DNA of 33,619 nt, taken from positions 1-33,619 of the forward strand of contig NZ_KB889726.1 in the NCBI RefSeq assembly GCF_000372745.1, read 5' to 3'. The translations under genes and the position numbers were made by a program. The stretch is from Embleya scabrispora DSM 41855 (lineage in GTDB: Bacteria; Actinomycetota; Actinomycetes; Streptomycetales; Streptomycetaceae). Positions 7,039-16,053 of the stretch are shown here, piece after piece. The notes under the pieces were generated by a model that saw nothing but the letters and a program-made list of their open reading frames with translations, was not told where the DNA came from and searched no databases. Positions within the stretch are counted from its first letter, which is position 1. Every line of letters starts with the position of its first letter.

Positions 7039-7929
7039 ATGACCACCCGAGCCCACCCACGCCGCGGCGACCCGGCCCTCGGTGCGATCGCCGTTCTCAC
7101 GCTCGGCCTGTACGCCCTGTTCATCGTCGTTCCGGTGATCATGAGCGCCTGGAAGAGCCTGACGGACGAGAACCCGCTCAAGCCGCAGACCCACTTCGTG
7201 GGATTCGACAACTACACCGAGATGACGCACGACAGCGCACTGTCGGACAGTCTCACCTTCACCCTCCTGCTGACCGCAGCGGTGACGATCGCCGCCAACG
7301 CCGCAGGCATCGGGTTCGCGATCCTCCTCAACAAGACATCGCTGAGCTACCGGATGATGCGGACCGTCGCCTTCCTGCCGCAAGTGCTGTCCGGCGTCAT
7401 CGTCGCCTTCGTGTGGCGCTACATCCTGGCCCAGGACGGCATCCTCAACGACATCCTGACCACCACGGGGATCACCGACAAGCCGATCACCTGGCTCGGC
7501 ACGCCACACCTGGCGATGTTCTCGGTCGGCCTGGTCGCCGCCTGGGTCCTGACCGGCTTCACCACCGTCGTGCACCTGGCGGCGCTGCAGTCGATCCCGG
7601 TCGAGCTCTACCAGGCCGCGAAGGTGGACGGCGCCGGCCGCCGGCAACAGTTCCGGCACATCACCTTCCCGATGGTGGCCCCGGGCACGACCATCAGCGT
7701 CACGATCTCGATGATCACGATGCTGAAGCTGTACGACATCATCGCGGTCCTCACCTCGGGCGGCCCCGCGGACTCCACCCAGTCCACCGCCCTCTACATC
7801 ATCAAGTGCGCCTTCACCGACAATCGCTTCGGCTACGCCTCGGCGGTGGCCATGCTGCTCCTGGCCGTCTCCGCGGTCATCGCGCTGTCCGTGACCGGCC
7901 TGCTGCGCCGCCGGGAGGTGGACCTGTGA
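7039..7929 (+). CDS. ABC sugar transporter permease, MalF/UgpA type
   Basis: This 296-aa membrane protein has about six hydrophobic segments, beginning at residues 14-38 (GAIAVLTLGLYALFIVVPVI). The binding-protein-dependent permease signature (EAA loop) is at residues 191-211: YQAAKVDGAGRRQQFRHITF. This loop docks the ATPase. The ATG has AAGGGA upstream. The stop overlaps the next permease start by four bases (GTGA), implying translational coupling. It forms the inner-membrane channel with the next gene. No ATP-binding subunit is encoded nearby; in streptomycetes one ATPase, MsiK, commonly energises many such importers. Confidence 0.93.
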   Translation: MTTRAHPRRGDPALGAIAVLTLGLYALFIVVPVIMSAWKSLTDENPLKPQTHFVGFDNYTEMTHDSALSDSLTFTLLLTAAVTIAANAAGIGFAILLNKTSLSYRMMRTVAFLPQVLSGVIVAFVWRYILAQDGILNDILTTTGITDKPITWLGTPHLAMFSVGLVAAWVLTGFTTVVHLAALQSIPVELYQAAKVDGAGRRQQFRHITFPMVAPGTTISVTISMITMLKLYDIIAVLTSGGPADSTQSTALYIIKCAFTDNRFGYASAVAMLLLAVSAVIALSVTGLLRRREVDL

Positions 7930-8846
7930 CCGTCTCGACCTCGCACCGGCCGGCCGCATCGCGGAGCACCGCGCCGAGCCCATCCACCGGCCGGGCCGCC
8001 TCCATACCGAGAGCGAAGCGCCGCAAGTGGGCGACGAAGGGCCACCTCATCGCGGCCACACTGGTGACGCTGGCCTTCGTCAGCCCCGTCTACCTCACCG
8101 TCGTCAACGCCTTCAAACCGCAGGACCAGATCGTCTCGGACCCCGCCGCCCTGCCGGTACCGCCGACGACCCGGAACCTGACGGACGCGCTGTCCCGCCC
8201 CGACCGCATCATCCAGATCGGCCTCACCAACTCTCTGGTCACGGTCGTCGCGTCGGTGATCCTGATCATCCCGATCGGCGCGGCCTTCAGCTTCTGGCTG
8301 TCCCGCCGCTCGGCACCCCTCCAACGAATCGTCCTGGCCGTGTTCGGCGCCGGCCTGATGATCCCGCCCGCAGTCCTCCTCCTGCCCACCATCCGGATCC
8401 TGACCTTCCTGCACCTGGACCACACCTACACCGGGCTGGTCCTGTCCAACGTCGGCGGCGGATACCTGGCGTTCGCGGTCTTCGTCTACTCCGGATTCCT
8501 GCGGTCCGTCCCGGGCGAGATCATCGAGGCCGCGACCGTGGACGGCGCCGGAACGCTGCGGATCTGGTGGACGATCGTCATGCCGCTGCTGCGCCCGGCC
8601 ACCGCGACCGTCGCGATCTTCCTGTCGCTGTGGATCTGGAACGACTTCATGAATCCACAGTTCATCCTCGGCCCGCTGCACGGACAGACCATCACCACCG
8701 GTGTGTACCAGTCGCTCGGCCAGTTCTCCACCAACTACGCACAACTGTTCGGCGTGATGCTCCTGGCCGCGGTCATCCCCGTCGCCGGATACCTCTTCCT
8801 GCAGAAGCAGTTCATCGCCGGACTCACCTCGGGAGCCAGCAAGTGA
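7926..8846 (+). CDS. ABC sugar transporter permease, MalG/UgpE type
   Basis: The second permease (306 aa) starts at GTG 7926, inside the stop of the first permease, with GGGAGG seven to eight bases upstream. A roughly 40-residue Ser/Pro/Arg-rich cytosolic tail precedes the first membrane segment (HLIAATLVTLAFVSPVYLTV). The EAA loop is at about residues 199-220 (EAATVDGAGTLRIWWTIVMP). The C-terminus ends with the usual short LQKQFIAGLTSGASK tail. The frame is open far upstream within the first permease, but that is a shadow. It pairs with the 7039 gene and its stop again overlaps the next start by GTGA. Confidence 0.92.
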   Translation: MTVSTSHRPAASRSTAPSPSTGRAASIPRAKRRKWATKGHLIAATLVTLAFVSPVYLTVVNAFKPQDQIVSDPAALPVPPTTRNLTDALSRPDRIIQIGLTNSLVTVVASVILIIPIGAAFSFWLSRRSAPLQRIVLAVFGAGLMIPPAVLLLPTIRILTFLHLDHTYTGLVLSNVGGGYLAFAVFVYSGFLRSVPGEIIEAATVDGAGTLRIWWTIVMPLLRPATATVAIFLSLWIWNDFMNPQFILGPLHGQTITTGVYQSLGQFSTNYAQLFGVMLLAAVIPVAGYLFLQKQFIAGLTSGASK

Positions 8847-11500
8847 CCACCATCGCCGCCGCCGATCCCCAGCACGCCGTCTCCGGGGCCGGCGTCCCCG
8901 ACCTGGACCAGCTTGCCAGGCACTGGGTCGGCCTCGACGAGATCGCACACCTGCCGTCGCTGCGCAACCAGCAGGGCCAAGGCCACGTCGACTACGACCT
9001 GTCCTCCCTGTCCTGGCTGGTCGCCGCCCCCTTCACCTTCGGATATCACACGGGCGAACTCCGCGTGGACGGGCGGACCTTGGCTGCCCAGCGGTTCCTG
9101 TGGAAGCCCTGGGGCGTGACGCGCGAGCACCGGGGAGACGGCCTGCTGCTGAGCACCGACACTCGGATGGCGCTGTCGCGGGACCTGCTGCTGTGGCGCC
9201 TCACGGTCACCAACGAGAGTCCCGAGGCCAGGACCGTCGAGCTGTCCCAGGACCTGTTCGCGATGGTCGCGCATACCGAGGTCGGCTTCGGTTGGCTGTA
9301 CGACGTGCCGTGGAACGACGGCAACCACCACGACTTCATGGCGCTCGAGCGTATTCGCGCCACCACCGGCGGACGTGGCGAGTCCCACCTGCTCTCCCCG
9401 GCGTCGCGCCGGCTCCGGCTCGGTAGGCCCCGTGTCCCGGGGATCCAGCGCGACGAGGACCACGGCCCGATGCTTTTGGACGACGCGCTCCCGGCGCATG
9501 TCAGCCACGACAGGGAACCGGAACCGCGTGTCGGCGTGGCGGCGACGGTTCGCGCTCTGACGGTCGCAAGCGCCGACGGCATTGTGGCCGTGCGCGCCGA
9601 CGAGGCGATCCGGCTCACCCCGGACGACGAGGCGAACTTCGATGCCTTCGCCCTGACCCCCGGGATGACGATCGCCTTCGAGCTTCGCCTCGACACCGAG
9701 AGCCAGTCCGGAACCGTCCTGACCCACGGCAACCACCCGGACTCGCTGCGGATCGGCGTCGAGAACGGTTGTCCGTGGCTCGGCATCACCGGGGAACGCG
9801 TGTTCACGGACGTCACCGCCCCGGCCGGGGCGTGGCACCGCGTCAGCGCGCACATCGAAGCCGACCACGTCGTGCTCCGCCTCGACGACCAGGAGATCAC
9901 GCGGACCGGCCACTGGACCCAGTCGCGCCGCTGGACGTCCGCACCGCAAGACGGCATGGTCGCCATCGCGGACACCCGGTCGGCGGCACGCGCTGCCTAC
10001 GCCTTCACCAACATGCCGTCCGCCCTTCGGACCGAAGGCCCCGGCGGCCGCGCCACCTGGACCCGCCGGATCGAGCCCGGCCAGAGCGTGACCATCGGCA
10101 TCACCTGCGCGTACGGAACCGATGCGCACGACGTCGCCGCCGAGGCCCGGGCCGCGGCCGAATCCTTCGAAGCGACGATGCGCGCGGGCGAGGACGGCTG
10201 GCAGCGGCACTGGGCCAACATGTTCACCCCGGGAAACCCGGACTTCTCCGGGCACCTTCCGGTCCTCACCACCGACGACGCCGGGCTCGCGGACACGTAT
10301 TACCTCGGCGCGCTGCAGGTGCTGTACATGCGCAACATCCGGATCCGGCCCGGCGAACCTGTGTTCCTCACCGGCGGCCCCCGACTGGGGCCGACGACGA
10401 CGTACTTCTGGGACCACTGCGAGTGGAGCCGGATGTACGCCCTCCTGGAGCCCGCCGGACTGCGCTCATGGCTGCTGCGCGTCCTCTCCGGCCCCTATCG
10501 GGACTCCTTCGGGATCGAAGCCCGCAGCGGCGGTCCGCTGGGCAACGCATACAGCGCCAACGACTACGCCCTGTTCCGGCTCATCGAGCACTACGTCTGC
10601 ACCAGCGGTGACGCCGCCTTCCTCGACGAATCGACCGGTGGAGCAACGGTCTTCGAACACCTGGAGCGACTCGGCTTCGGCTGGCGCGACAAACGCAGGG
10701 CGGCCACCGGAGGCGTGCTCGCCGACTTCGGCGACGACGCGTGGAGCCTGCTGGAGTGCGTGCCCACGTACACCGCAGTCGTCGCGGGCTTCAACAGCGC
10801 CTACGTCGGGATGACCCGTTCGATGGCTGGCCTGTACCGACAGCGGGGCCGCCAGGAGGACGCGGCACGAGCCGACGCGGAAGCCGAGGTCTTGGCCGCG
10901 GCGGTGCTGGAACTGTACGCGGGCGCGGGCCGCTGGCAGATACGCCGCCCCGACGGGACGGACACGATCGGGCACTGCCTCGACTTCGGCCTGACCTCCG
11001 CAGCCCTGCACCGCGATCTGAACGACGAAATGCGGTGCGAAATGGCGGACTTCGTTACCGAACGCCTGCTGGTGGGCGGCTGGATGCGGGCCCTGAGCCC
11101 CGACGACCCGGCCGCCGCCGCCTCCGACCGTCCCGACCACGGCGCGGCCGGCGCGTTCTGCGCCTGGCCCGGCGTCACCGCGTACGGCTTGGCCCGCCTG
11201 GGCTACCGCGACCGGGCGATCGCGCTGCTGCGCGACCTGACGTCCGCCGCCTCGGGCGGGGTGTGGGGCCAGGCCATGGAAATCGTCACCGGACCTGATG
11301 GGCGGCCGCGCGCTCGGGTCGCCGAGCGCGGTGTCTCGAACCGCGACAGCATCGCGGGCGCATCCGGTGCGGAAGCCGTGCTGTCCGCAGTGTTCGGCGT
11401 CACGCCGTCGTTCGCTGCGGGCGGCCCGAACGAACTGCCGGACACGTTGACCGCCGACGGGGTCGGAACCCTCACCGGCCTCCGGAGCCCCGCTGTCTGA
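8843..11500 (+). CDS. large cytosolic (alpha/alpha)6-barrel glycosidase, family not recognised, with LamG-like insert
   Basis: This 885-aa protein is translationally coupled to the permease (GTG 8843 inside the previous stop) and has no signal peptide, so it should act on imported sugar. The N-terminal part (about 30-250) is beta-rich, like the N-domain of clan-GH-G/L enzymes. Residues about 270-355 look like a concanavalin/LamG sandwich (MTIAFELRLDT; WHRVSAHIEADHVVLRLDD). From about residue 440 to 860 there is a six-hairpin barrel, with the distinctive LTGGPRLGPTTTYFWDHCEW and LADFGDDAWSLLECVPTYTA, and a late WPGVTAYGLARLGYRDRAIA. The FWD motif followed by a helix-rich region recalls GH63, GH37 and GH95, but I cannot assign a family or the catalytic pair. 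Glycosidase or phosphorylase are both possible; the role in the operon is inferred from position. Confidence 0.75.
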   Translation: MTTIAAADPQHAVSGAGVPDLDQLARHWVGLDEIAHLPSLRNQQGQGHVDYDLSSLSWLVAAPFTFGYHTGELRVDGRTLAAQRFLWKPWGVTREHRGDGLLLSTDTRMALSRDLLLWRLTVTNESPEARTVELSQDLFAMVAHTEVGFGWLYDVPWNDGNHHDFMALERIRATTGGRGESHLLSPASRRLRLGRPRVPGIQRDEDHGPMLLDDALPAHVSHDREPEPRVGVAATVRALTVASADGIVAVRADEAIRLTPDDEANFDAFALTPGMTIAFELRLDTESQSGTVLTHGNHPDSLRIGVENGCPWLGITGERVFTDVTAPAGAWHRVSAHIEADHVVLRLDDQEITRTGHWTQSRRWTSAPQDGMVAIADTRSAARAAYAFTNMPSALRTEGPGGRATWTRRIEPGQSVTIGITCAYGTDAHDVAAEARAAAESFEATMRAGEDGWQRHWANMFTPGNPDFSGHLPVLTTDDAGLADTYYLGALQVLYMRNIRIRPGEPVFLTGGPRLGPTTTYFWDHCEWSRMYALLEPAGLRSWLLRVLSGPYRDSFGIEARSGGPLGNAYSANDYALFRLIEHYVCTSGDAAFLDESTGGATVFEHLERLGFGWRDKRRAATGGVLADFGDDAWSLLECVPTYTAVVAGFNSAYVGMTRSMAGLYRQRGRQEDAARADAEAEVLAAAVLELYAGAGRWQIRRPDGTDTIGHCLDFGLTSAALHRDLNDEMRCEMADFVTERLLVGGWMRALSPDDPAAAASDRPDHGAAGAFCAWPGVTAYGLARLGYRDRAIALLRDLTSAASGGVWGQAMEIVTGPDGRPRARVAERGVSNRDSIAGASGAEAVLSAVFGVTPSFAAGGPNELPDTLTADGVGTLTGLRSPAV

Positions 11501-11582
11501 CCACGAGATCGGACGCGGCAGGGCGGTCCGGCCGCGCGCCGCGCATTCCGATTGTTGGTACCTCTCAGAAAAGGGACTTGAG

Positions 11583-14468
11583 ATGATCAGCAGAAGAACT
11601 GCAATCTCGACCTTCGTCGCCGCGGTCGGAACCGCGCTCATGCCGCTGTCGGCAAGCGCGGCGGACGGGCAACCGTTCGCACCCGCCGAGGCGGGAGCGG
11701 CGAATCAAGCCACCGAGGCCGACTGGAACAAGGTCTCCCGGGTCTTGGACGGCTACAAGGGTGTCTACACCCGGGACACACGCATCGGGTCGCCCTGGAA
11801 CACGGCGTTCAACCCCGACGGTCCGATCATGGGCAACGGAACGACCTTCGCGTTCATGGCCGGCGATCACCGGACGCAGAACATCTACGTGTCGAGAAGT
11901 GACATGTGGCGTGACCGCTCCAGCAGGAACGGGCAGCAGTACACCGCCTTCGGCGGTCTCACCATCCGCGCCGACGACGGCATCGACCTGGCGCAGGGCA
12001 AGCCCGTGCAGGTCAGCGGTTTCACCAGCAGCAACGAGGACGGCCCCAAGCTCGTGGACGGCCGCGACGACACCAAGTGGTGCTCGACGGTTGCCACGAA
12101 CGGGGGATCTGCGGTCTATTGGGCCGTTGTCGACCTCGGCCAGGCGCAGAACATCTCGCGCTGGGTGGTCAAGCACGCCTCTGCGGGCGGAGAGACGGCG
12201 CAGGCCAACACCAAGGACTTCCGCCTGCAGTATTCGACCAAGTCGGACCCGAAGGGCGGGGTCGATGCGGACTGGACCGATGCCGATACCGTGACGGGAA
12301 ACAGTGCGGCCGTGACGGATCGCAACCTGGCGACCCCGATCACGACGCGCTACGTACGCCTGCAGGTGACGACGGCCGAACAGGGCGCGGGGAACACGCT
12401 GCGCATCTACGGTCTTGACCTCTATGCGCAGCCGAAACTGGCCGCCCAATCGGATTTCCGCTATGAGCAGGACATGAGGAACGCGGAGGTGCTCGCGCAG
12501 TCCGAGGGCGGATTCACGACCTTCACCTGGCTCTCCGCCAGGGAGAACCTCATTATCACCCTCATAAAGAACACCACGGCGGGCCGCCTTCCGCTGGAGG
12601 TCTCCAACTGGACTGTCAACAGCAATGCCGCGGCGGAGGTACGCGGCAACATGATGGTGGCGACCAAGTCCGGCACCAGCGCGTCCTCCAACAGGGCGAG
12701 CGGTGACGGCACCTGGCCGGGGTGGACGGTGAACGTGGCGATGGCCTCAAAGGTCATCGGCAATGTCAAGACCACGGTCACTGCCGGAGCCGGGAGCACG
12801 AACCGGACCAACTTCACGCTGGACGCGGGCCAATCCGTCACCGTTGTCTCGGCGATCGAGGGCGGCAAGCAGAGTGCGACGGCCAACAGCATGGGGCAAG
12901 CGATCGACACGGCCCTGGCGAAGGTGGCGTCACGATCCCACGCCCACGCCCTGGCATCGGCGCAAAAGGCCCACCGAGCCTACTGGAAGCAGTACTGGCT
13001 GAAGTCGTTCATCCACATCCACGACTCGAAGGTGGAGCGGATGTATTACGGCCTGCTCTACGAGCTGGGCTGCGCCACCTCGGCCTCCAGTGAGAACAAC
13101 GCCGGCCTTCCCCCGGGCCTGTTCCCCTGGACGGCGAACGACAACCCCGCTTGGCAGGGCGACTACACGACGAACACCGACATGCAGCGCCAAGTGGACT
13201 CGCTCATGACGGCGAACCGGCTCGACGGCGTCCAGAACTACGTGAACCTCCTTGAACAGTACTGGCCTGAGGCGCAGCGGCGCTCGGCGTCCGCGCAGAA
13301 CCTCAACTGGGTGATTCAGGGCACCGGGCGCCCGACATCCTTCACCGACGGGATCAACAGCGGAGCGTTGGTCCCCACCCATATCGGGCCGTGGGGTGCG
13401 TCCACCGAGCAGTACAACGACTCGAGGGAATACTGGAACTCCCCGGCGGATGCCAGCTCCGTGCTCATGCCGCTGGTCAAGATGTTCCAGTACAACCAGG
13501 ACGACGGCTTCCTCAAGGAGCACCTCTACCCGATGCTGCGTTCGGTCGCGGTGTTCTGGGAAAACTACGTAACCCTCGAAAACGGCAAGTACGTCGTCTA
13601 CGGTGCAACCCACGAGGGGGTCGCGGGGCGCAATCCGATCTTCGACGTCGACGCCGCCGGCTACATCCTGCGCAACGCCGTCGACGCGGCCAAGCAGCTC
13701 CGCGTGGACTCGGATCGGGTCTCCGCGTGGCAGCACATCGTCGACAACATGAGCGCGCAGCCGACGTTCCTGTACAACGGCAAGGTCACCATCTGCGACG
13801 TCGAGGGGCGCACCCAGGCCAACCCGGGGAGCACCTTCGACAGCAACCCGGTGACGATCCAGAGCGTGTACTACTACGACTCTGTCGGGATGAGTGCACC
13901 GCCAACGGTCAAGGAGAAGTACTTCAACTACCTTGCCGTCAAGAACGGGATGGGCACCGCGCGTCGCCTCACCAGCGCGACACGCCTCGGCTACGACATC
14001 CACGAGATCATGGACCACCTCAGGATCGGATCGATCGATCCGGCGCCAGGCGACTGGGCAGGTCTGCGCGGGAACAACACGGTCGGCGATCTCGGGGCGG
14101 TCAACCTGCTCGGGGTGGTACAGGAGTCGCTGCTGCAGAGCAACGAGGGATTCGTGAACGTCTTCGCCAACTGGTACAAGGATCAGGCGGCGAGCTTCAC
14201 CCGGCTCCGCGCGAACGGTGCGTTCCTCATCGACGCCTCCCAAGACGCGTCGGGCACCAAGACGTTCGTCGGGGTGAGGAGCGAGAAGGGTAAGGAGCTG
14301 TCGATCCTGAACCCCTGGCAGGGGCGGAGCGTCGGGATCTTCCGGAATGGCCATCGGATCGCCGCGAAGAGCACCCGGAACCCGCTTGGCGAGATTCTGA
14401 CCATACCGACGAAGGCGGGCTCGTACTACGAGCTTCGCGTCGTTCGACGGCAGCAGGCGGCGGGATGA
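11583..14468 (+). CDS. secreted GH95-like glycoside hydrolase with internal F5/8C (CBM32-like) domain
   Basis: This 961-aa protein starts with a twin-arginine-like signal (SRRTAISTFVAAVGTALM, cleavage near ASA-AD at residue 26). Residues 60-130 match the start of a GH95-type N-terminal sandwich (GPIMGNGTTFAF; VSRSDMWRDR). An F5/8 type C domain interrupts it at about 135-282 (LAQGKPVQVSG; LVDGRDDTKWCS; TRYVRLQV). The sandwich resumes at YEQDMRNAEVL. The catalytic (alpha/alpha)6 barrel runs from about 450 to 840 (GDYTTNTDMQRQVDSLM; YGATHEGVAGRNPIFDVDAA) and ends with a GH95-like C-terminal sheet domain. Glu678 in THEGVAG is the best candidate general acid by analogy. GH95 contains alpha-L-fucosidases and alpha-L-galactosidases; true substrate unknown. 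It lies 82 bp after the cytosolic glycosidase, with AAAGGGA before the ATG. Confidence 0.8.
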   Translation: MISRRTAISTFVAAVGTALMPLSASAADGQPFAPAEAGAANQATEADWNKVSRVLDGYKGVYTRDTRIGSPWNTAFNPDGPIMGNGTTFAFMAGDHRTQNIYVSRSDMWRDRSSRNGQQYTAFGGLTIRADDGIDLAQGKPVQVSGFTSSNEDGPKLVDGRDDTKWCSTVATNGGSAVYWAVVDLGQAQNISRWVVKHASAGGETAQANTKDFRLQYSTKSDPKGGVDADWTDADTVTGNSAAVTDRNLATPITTRYVRLQVTTAEQGAGNTLRIYGLDLYAQPKLAAQSDFRYEQDMRNAEVLAQSEGGFTTFTWLSARENLIITLIKNTTAGRLPLEVSNWTVNSNAAAEVRGNMMVATKSGTSASSNRASGDGTWPGWTVNVAMASKVIGNVKTTVTAGAGSTNRTNFTLDAGQSVTVVSAIEGGKQSATANSMGQAIDTALAKVASRSHAHALASAQKAHRAYWKQYWLKSFIHIHDSKVERMYYGLLYELGCATSASSENNAGLPPGLFPWTANDNPAWQGDYTTNTDMQRQVDSLMTANRLDGVQNYVNLLEQYWPEAQRRSASAQNLNWVIQGTGRPTSFTDGINSGALVPTHIGPWGASTEQYNDSREYWNSPADASSVLMPLVKMFQYNQDDGFLKEHLYPMLRSVAVFWENYVTLENGKYVVYGATHEGVAGRNPIFDVDAAGYILRNAVDAAKQLRVDSDRVSAWQHIVDNMSAQPTFLYNGKVTICDVEGRTQANPGSTFDSNPVTIQSVYYYDSVGMSAPPTVKEKYFNYLAVKNGMGTARRLTSATRLGYDIHEIMDHLRIGSIDPAPGDWAGLRGNNTVGDLGAVNLLGVVQESLLQSNEGFVNVFANWYKDQAASFTRLRANGAFLIDASQDASGTKTFVGVRSEKGKELSILNPWQGRSVGIFRNGHRIAAKSTRNPLGEILTIPTKAGSYYELRVVRRQQAAG

Positions 14469-14573
14469 AGCCGAGCGCCCACAGCTGACGCGGGCTCACC
14501 ATCAAGGCAGCCGATGACCTCTCCGGGCGGGGCTGATCGAGTTCTCGCTCGGCGGCACTGCACACCAGCTGCC

Positions 14574-14690
14574 GGCCGAGCGAACTGAACATCCCCCTCC
14601 ACCTTATGCCGCTGCCGCCGGTCGAGCAGGAGCCTGCGAGCGGCGCCGCCGGGACGCGGAACTGACCGGCCAGATCTGGCAGGTCCACTA
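14574..14690 (+). pseudogene. IS3-type orfB remnant, part left of the IS630 insertion
   Basis: In one frame this reads YAAAAGRAGACERRRRDAEL followed by TGQIWQVHY, the shape of the segment before the conserved YGSPR motif in IS3-family orfB. The reading frame is cut by the IS630 left end at 14691 and resumes, in phase once the inserted element and one TA copy are removed, at 15856. Too short for a family subgroup. Confidence 0.5.
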
Positions 14691-15853
14691 CTGAAGTTTT
14701 CGTCGTGATGTCGTGGACGGTTGAAGATCCCTGCGCTATGCCGTGGATATGCGGTATGCGCAGGGTGGTGGGTTGACTCCCAAGGAGCGTGCGGCGCGAG
14801 AGCGGTTGCGGTTGGACGCCGCCGAGCGGTTCGAGCGTGGGGAGTCGAACGCGGTGATCGCGTCGGAGTTACGGGTGGCGCGTCGGTCGGTGGAACGGTG
14901 GCGTCGTGCCTGGCGCGAGGCGGGTGTCGAGGGCCTGAGATCGAGCGGTCCCGCGTCTGTGCCCAGGTTGGATCCGTCGCAAATGGACGCATTGGAAGGG
15001 GAGTTGGACAGGGGCCCGAGAGCCCACGGTTGGCAGGATCAACGTTGGACCCTGATGCGGGTGAAGGCGGTGATCCGGCGTCGTTTCGGGGTGACCTACT
15101 CGATCCATGGGGTCTGGGGGTTGCTGCGTCGGGCCGGCTGGTCGTGTCAACAGCCGGCTCGGCGGGCGGTGGAGCGGGACGAGGACGCGGTGCGGGGTTG
15201 GGTGCGGGAGACGTGGCCGTCGGTGGAAGCACCGCGGCGGCGCTCGACGCCTGGATCGTCTTCGAGGACGAGGCCGGGATGTCGATGACGCCGCCGCGAG
15301 CGCGCACGTGGGGACGACGCGGGGTCACCCCGGTGGTGCGGGTGTGCGGAGGCTCCTGCGGCCGGGTCTCGATCGCCGCACTGACCTGCTACAAGCCGAG
15401 TGAACGCTCCCGTCTGATCTACCGACACCGCGTGCACACACGCCGCAAGGGGGAACGCAGGAGCTTCGCGTGGACCGACTACCGCGACCTCGCCGTGCGT
15501 GCGCACCTGCAACTCGGCGGCCCCATCGTCCTGGTCCGGGACAATCTCAACACCCACCGCGCGGCCGACCTGCGCAAGTACGCCGCCGAGCACGACTGGC
15601 TGACGATCAGACAGTTGCCGAGTTACGCGCCGGACCTGAACCCGGTCGAGGGCATCCGGTCGCTGGTCCGTCGCGGCTTCACCGGCAACGTCGGGTTCAC
15701 CGACGCCGACCACCTGGTCCGCACGATCAGACACGGCCTCCGCCACATCCAACGACGCCCCCGCCTCATCGACGCCTGCCTCGCCGAAACCGGCCTCACC
15801 ATCCGACCCAGGGAATGAAAACCAACCCACCGACATCACGACGAAAACCTCAG
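14691..15853 (+). mobile_element. IS630-family insertion sequence with TA target duplication
   Basis: The left end (TA then CTGAAGTTTTCGTCGTGATG, from 14689) and the right end at 15831-15855 are imperfect inverted repeats of about 25 bp with one mismatch, each bounded by TA, the known target of IS630/mariner-like elements. The interior is filled by one transposase in two frames. It is inserted into the IS3-type orfB remnant that flanks it on both sides. Confidence 0.88.
14743..15818 (+). CDS. IS630-family transposase in two overlapping frames
   Basis: The first frame (from 14743 to a stop at 15288) encodes a paired helix-turn-helix DNA-binding part: ERFERGESNAVIASELRV, RRSVERWRRAWREAG, then the winged segment GVTYSIHGVWGLLRRAGWS. 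The catalytic part is in the -1 frame ending at 15818, with the DDE residues in VFEDEAG, VLVRDNLNTH and YAPDLNPVEG. The crossover lies at about 15220-15250, around CACCGCGGCGG. It is either programmed -1 frameshifting, known in this family, or a disabling mutation; no strong slippery heptamer is obvious. The frame-0 line is open along most of the element but its upstream half is a shadow. Confidence 0.82.
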
Positions 15854-15855
15854 TA

Positions 15856-15975
15856 AGAGTCCGGCGGGATCTACGGCTCTCCGCGTGTCCATGCGGCCCT
15901 GCGGCGCGAGGGCGGAGCGCGCCGAGGGCTGCGACGACATCTCGAACCGGGCCGAGGGCGGCGAGAACGTCACGA
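15856..15975 (+). pseudogene. IS3-type orfB remnant, part right of the IS630 insertion
   Basis: The frame reads ESGGIYGSPRVHAALRREGG, the canonical YGSPR motif at the start of the IS3 orfB catalytic region, then loses coherence within about 15 codons. It is the continuation of the fragment at 14574-14690. Confidence 0.6.
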
Positions 15976-16053
15976 TCGGCCCGGACTGAGGTTTCCCCCG
16001 TGAGCATGGACACCTTGAAACTTGGATCGTGAGGTCCAGGAAGGGAAGTCCAA

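Noticed and set aside
5663-7060. 465-residue open frame antisense to the binding-protein gene
   Set aside because: It mirrors the codon bias of the lipoprotein gene on the other strand, is rich in Gly/Val/Arg and Asp, and has no family match or sensible start.
8735-10417. 560-residue antisense open frame within the cytosolic glycosidase gene
   Set aside because: A GC-bias shadow; the sense frame has clear barrel motifs and start-stop coupling.
14721-15818. A single 365-aa transposase read from the longer frame
   Set aside because: The first half of that frame is a Gly/Arg/Val shadow of the DNA-binding domain, which lies in the other frame from 14743.
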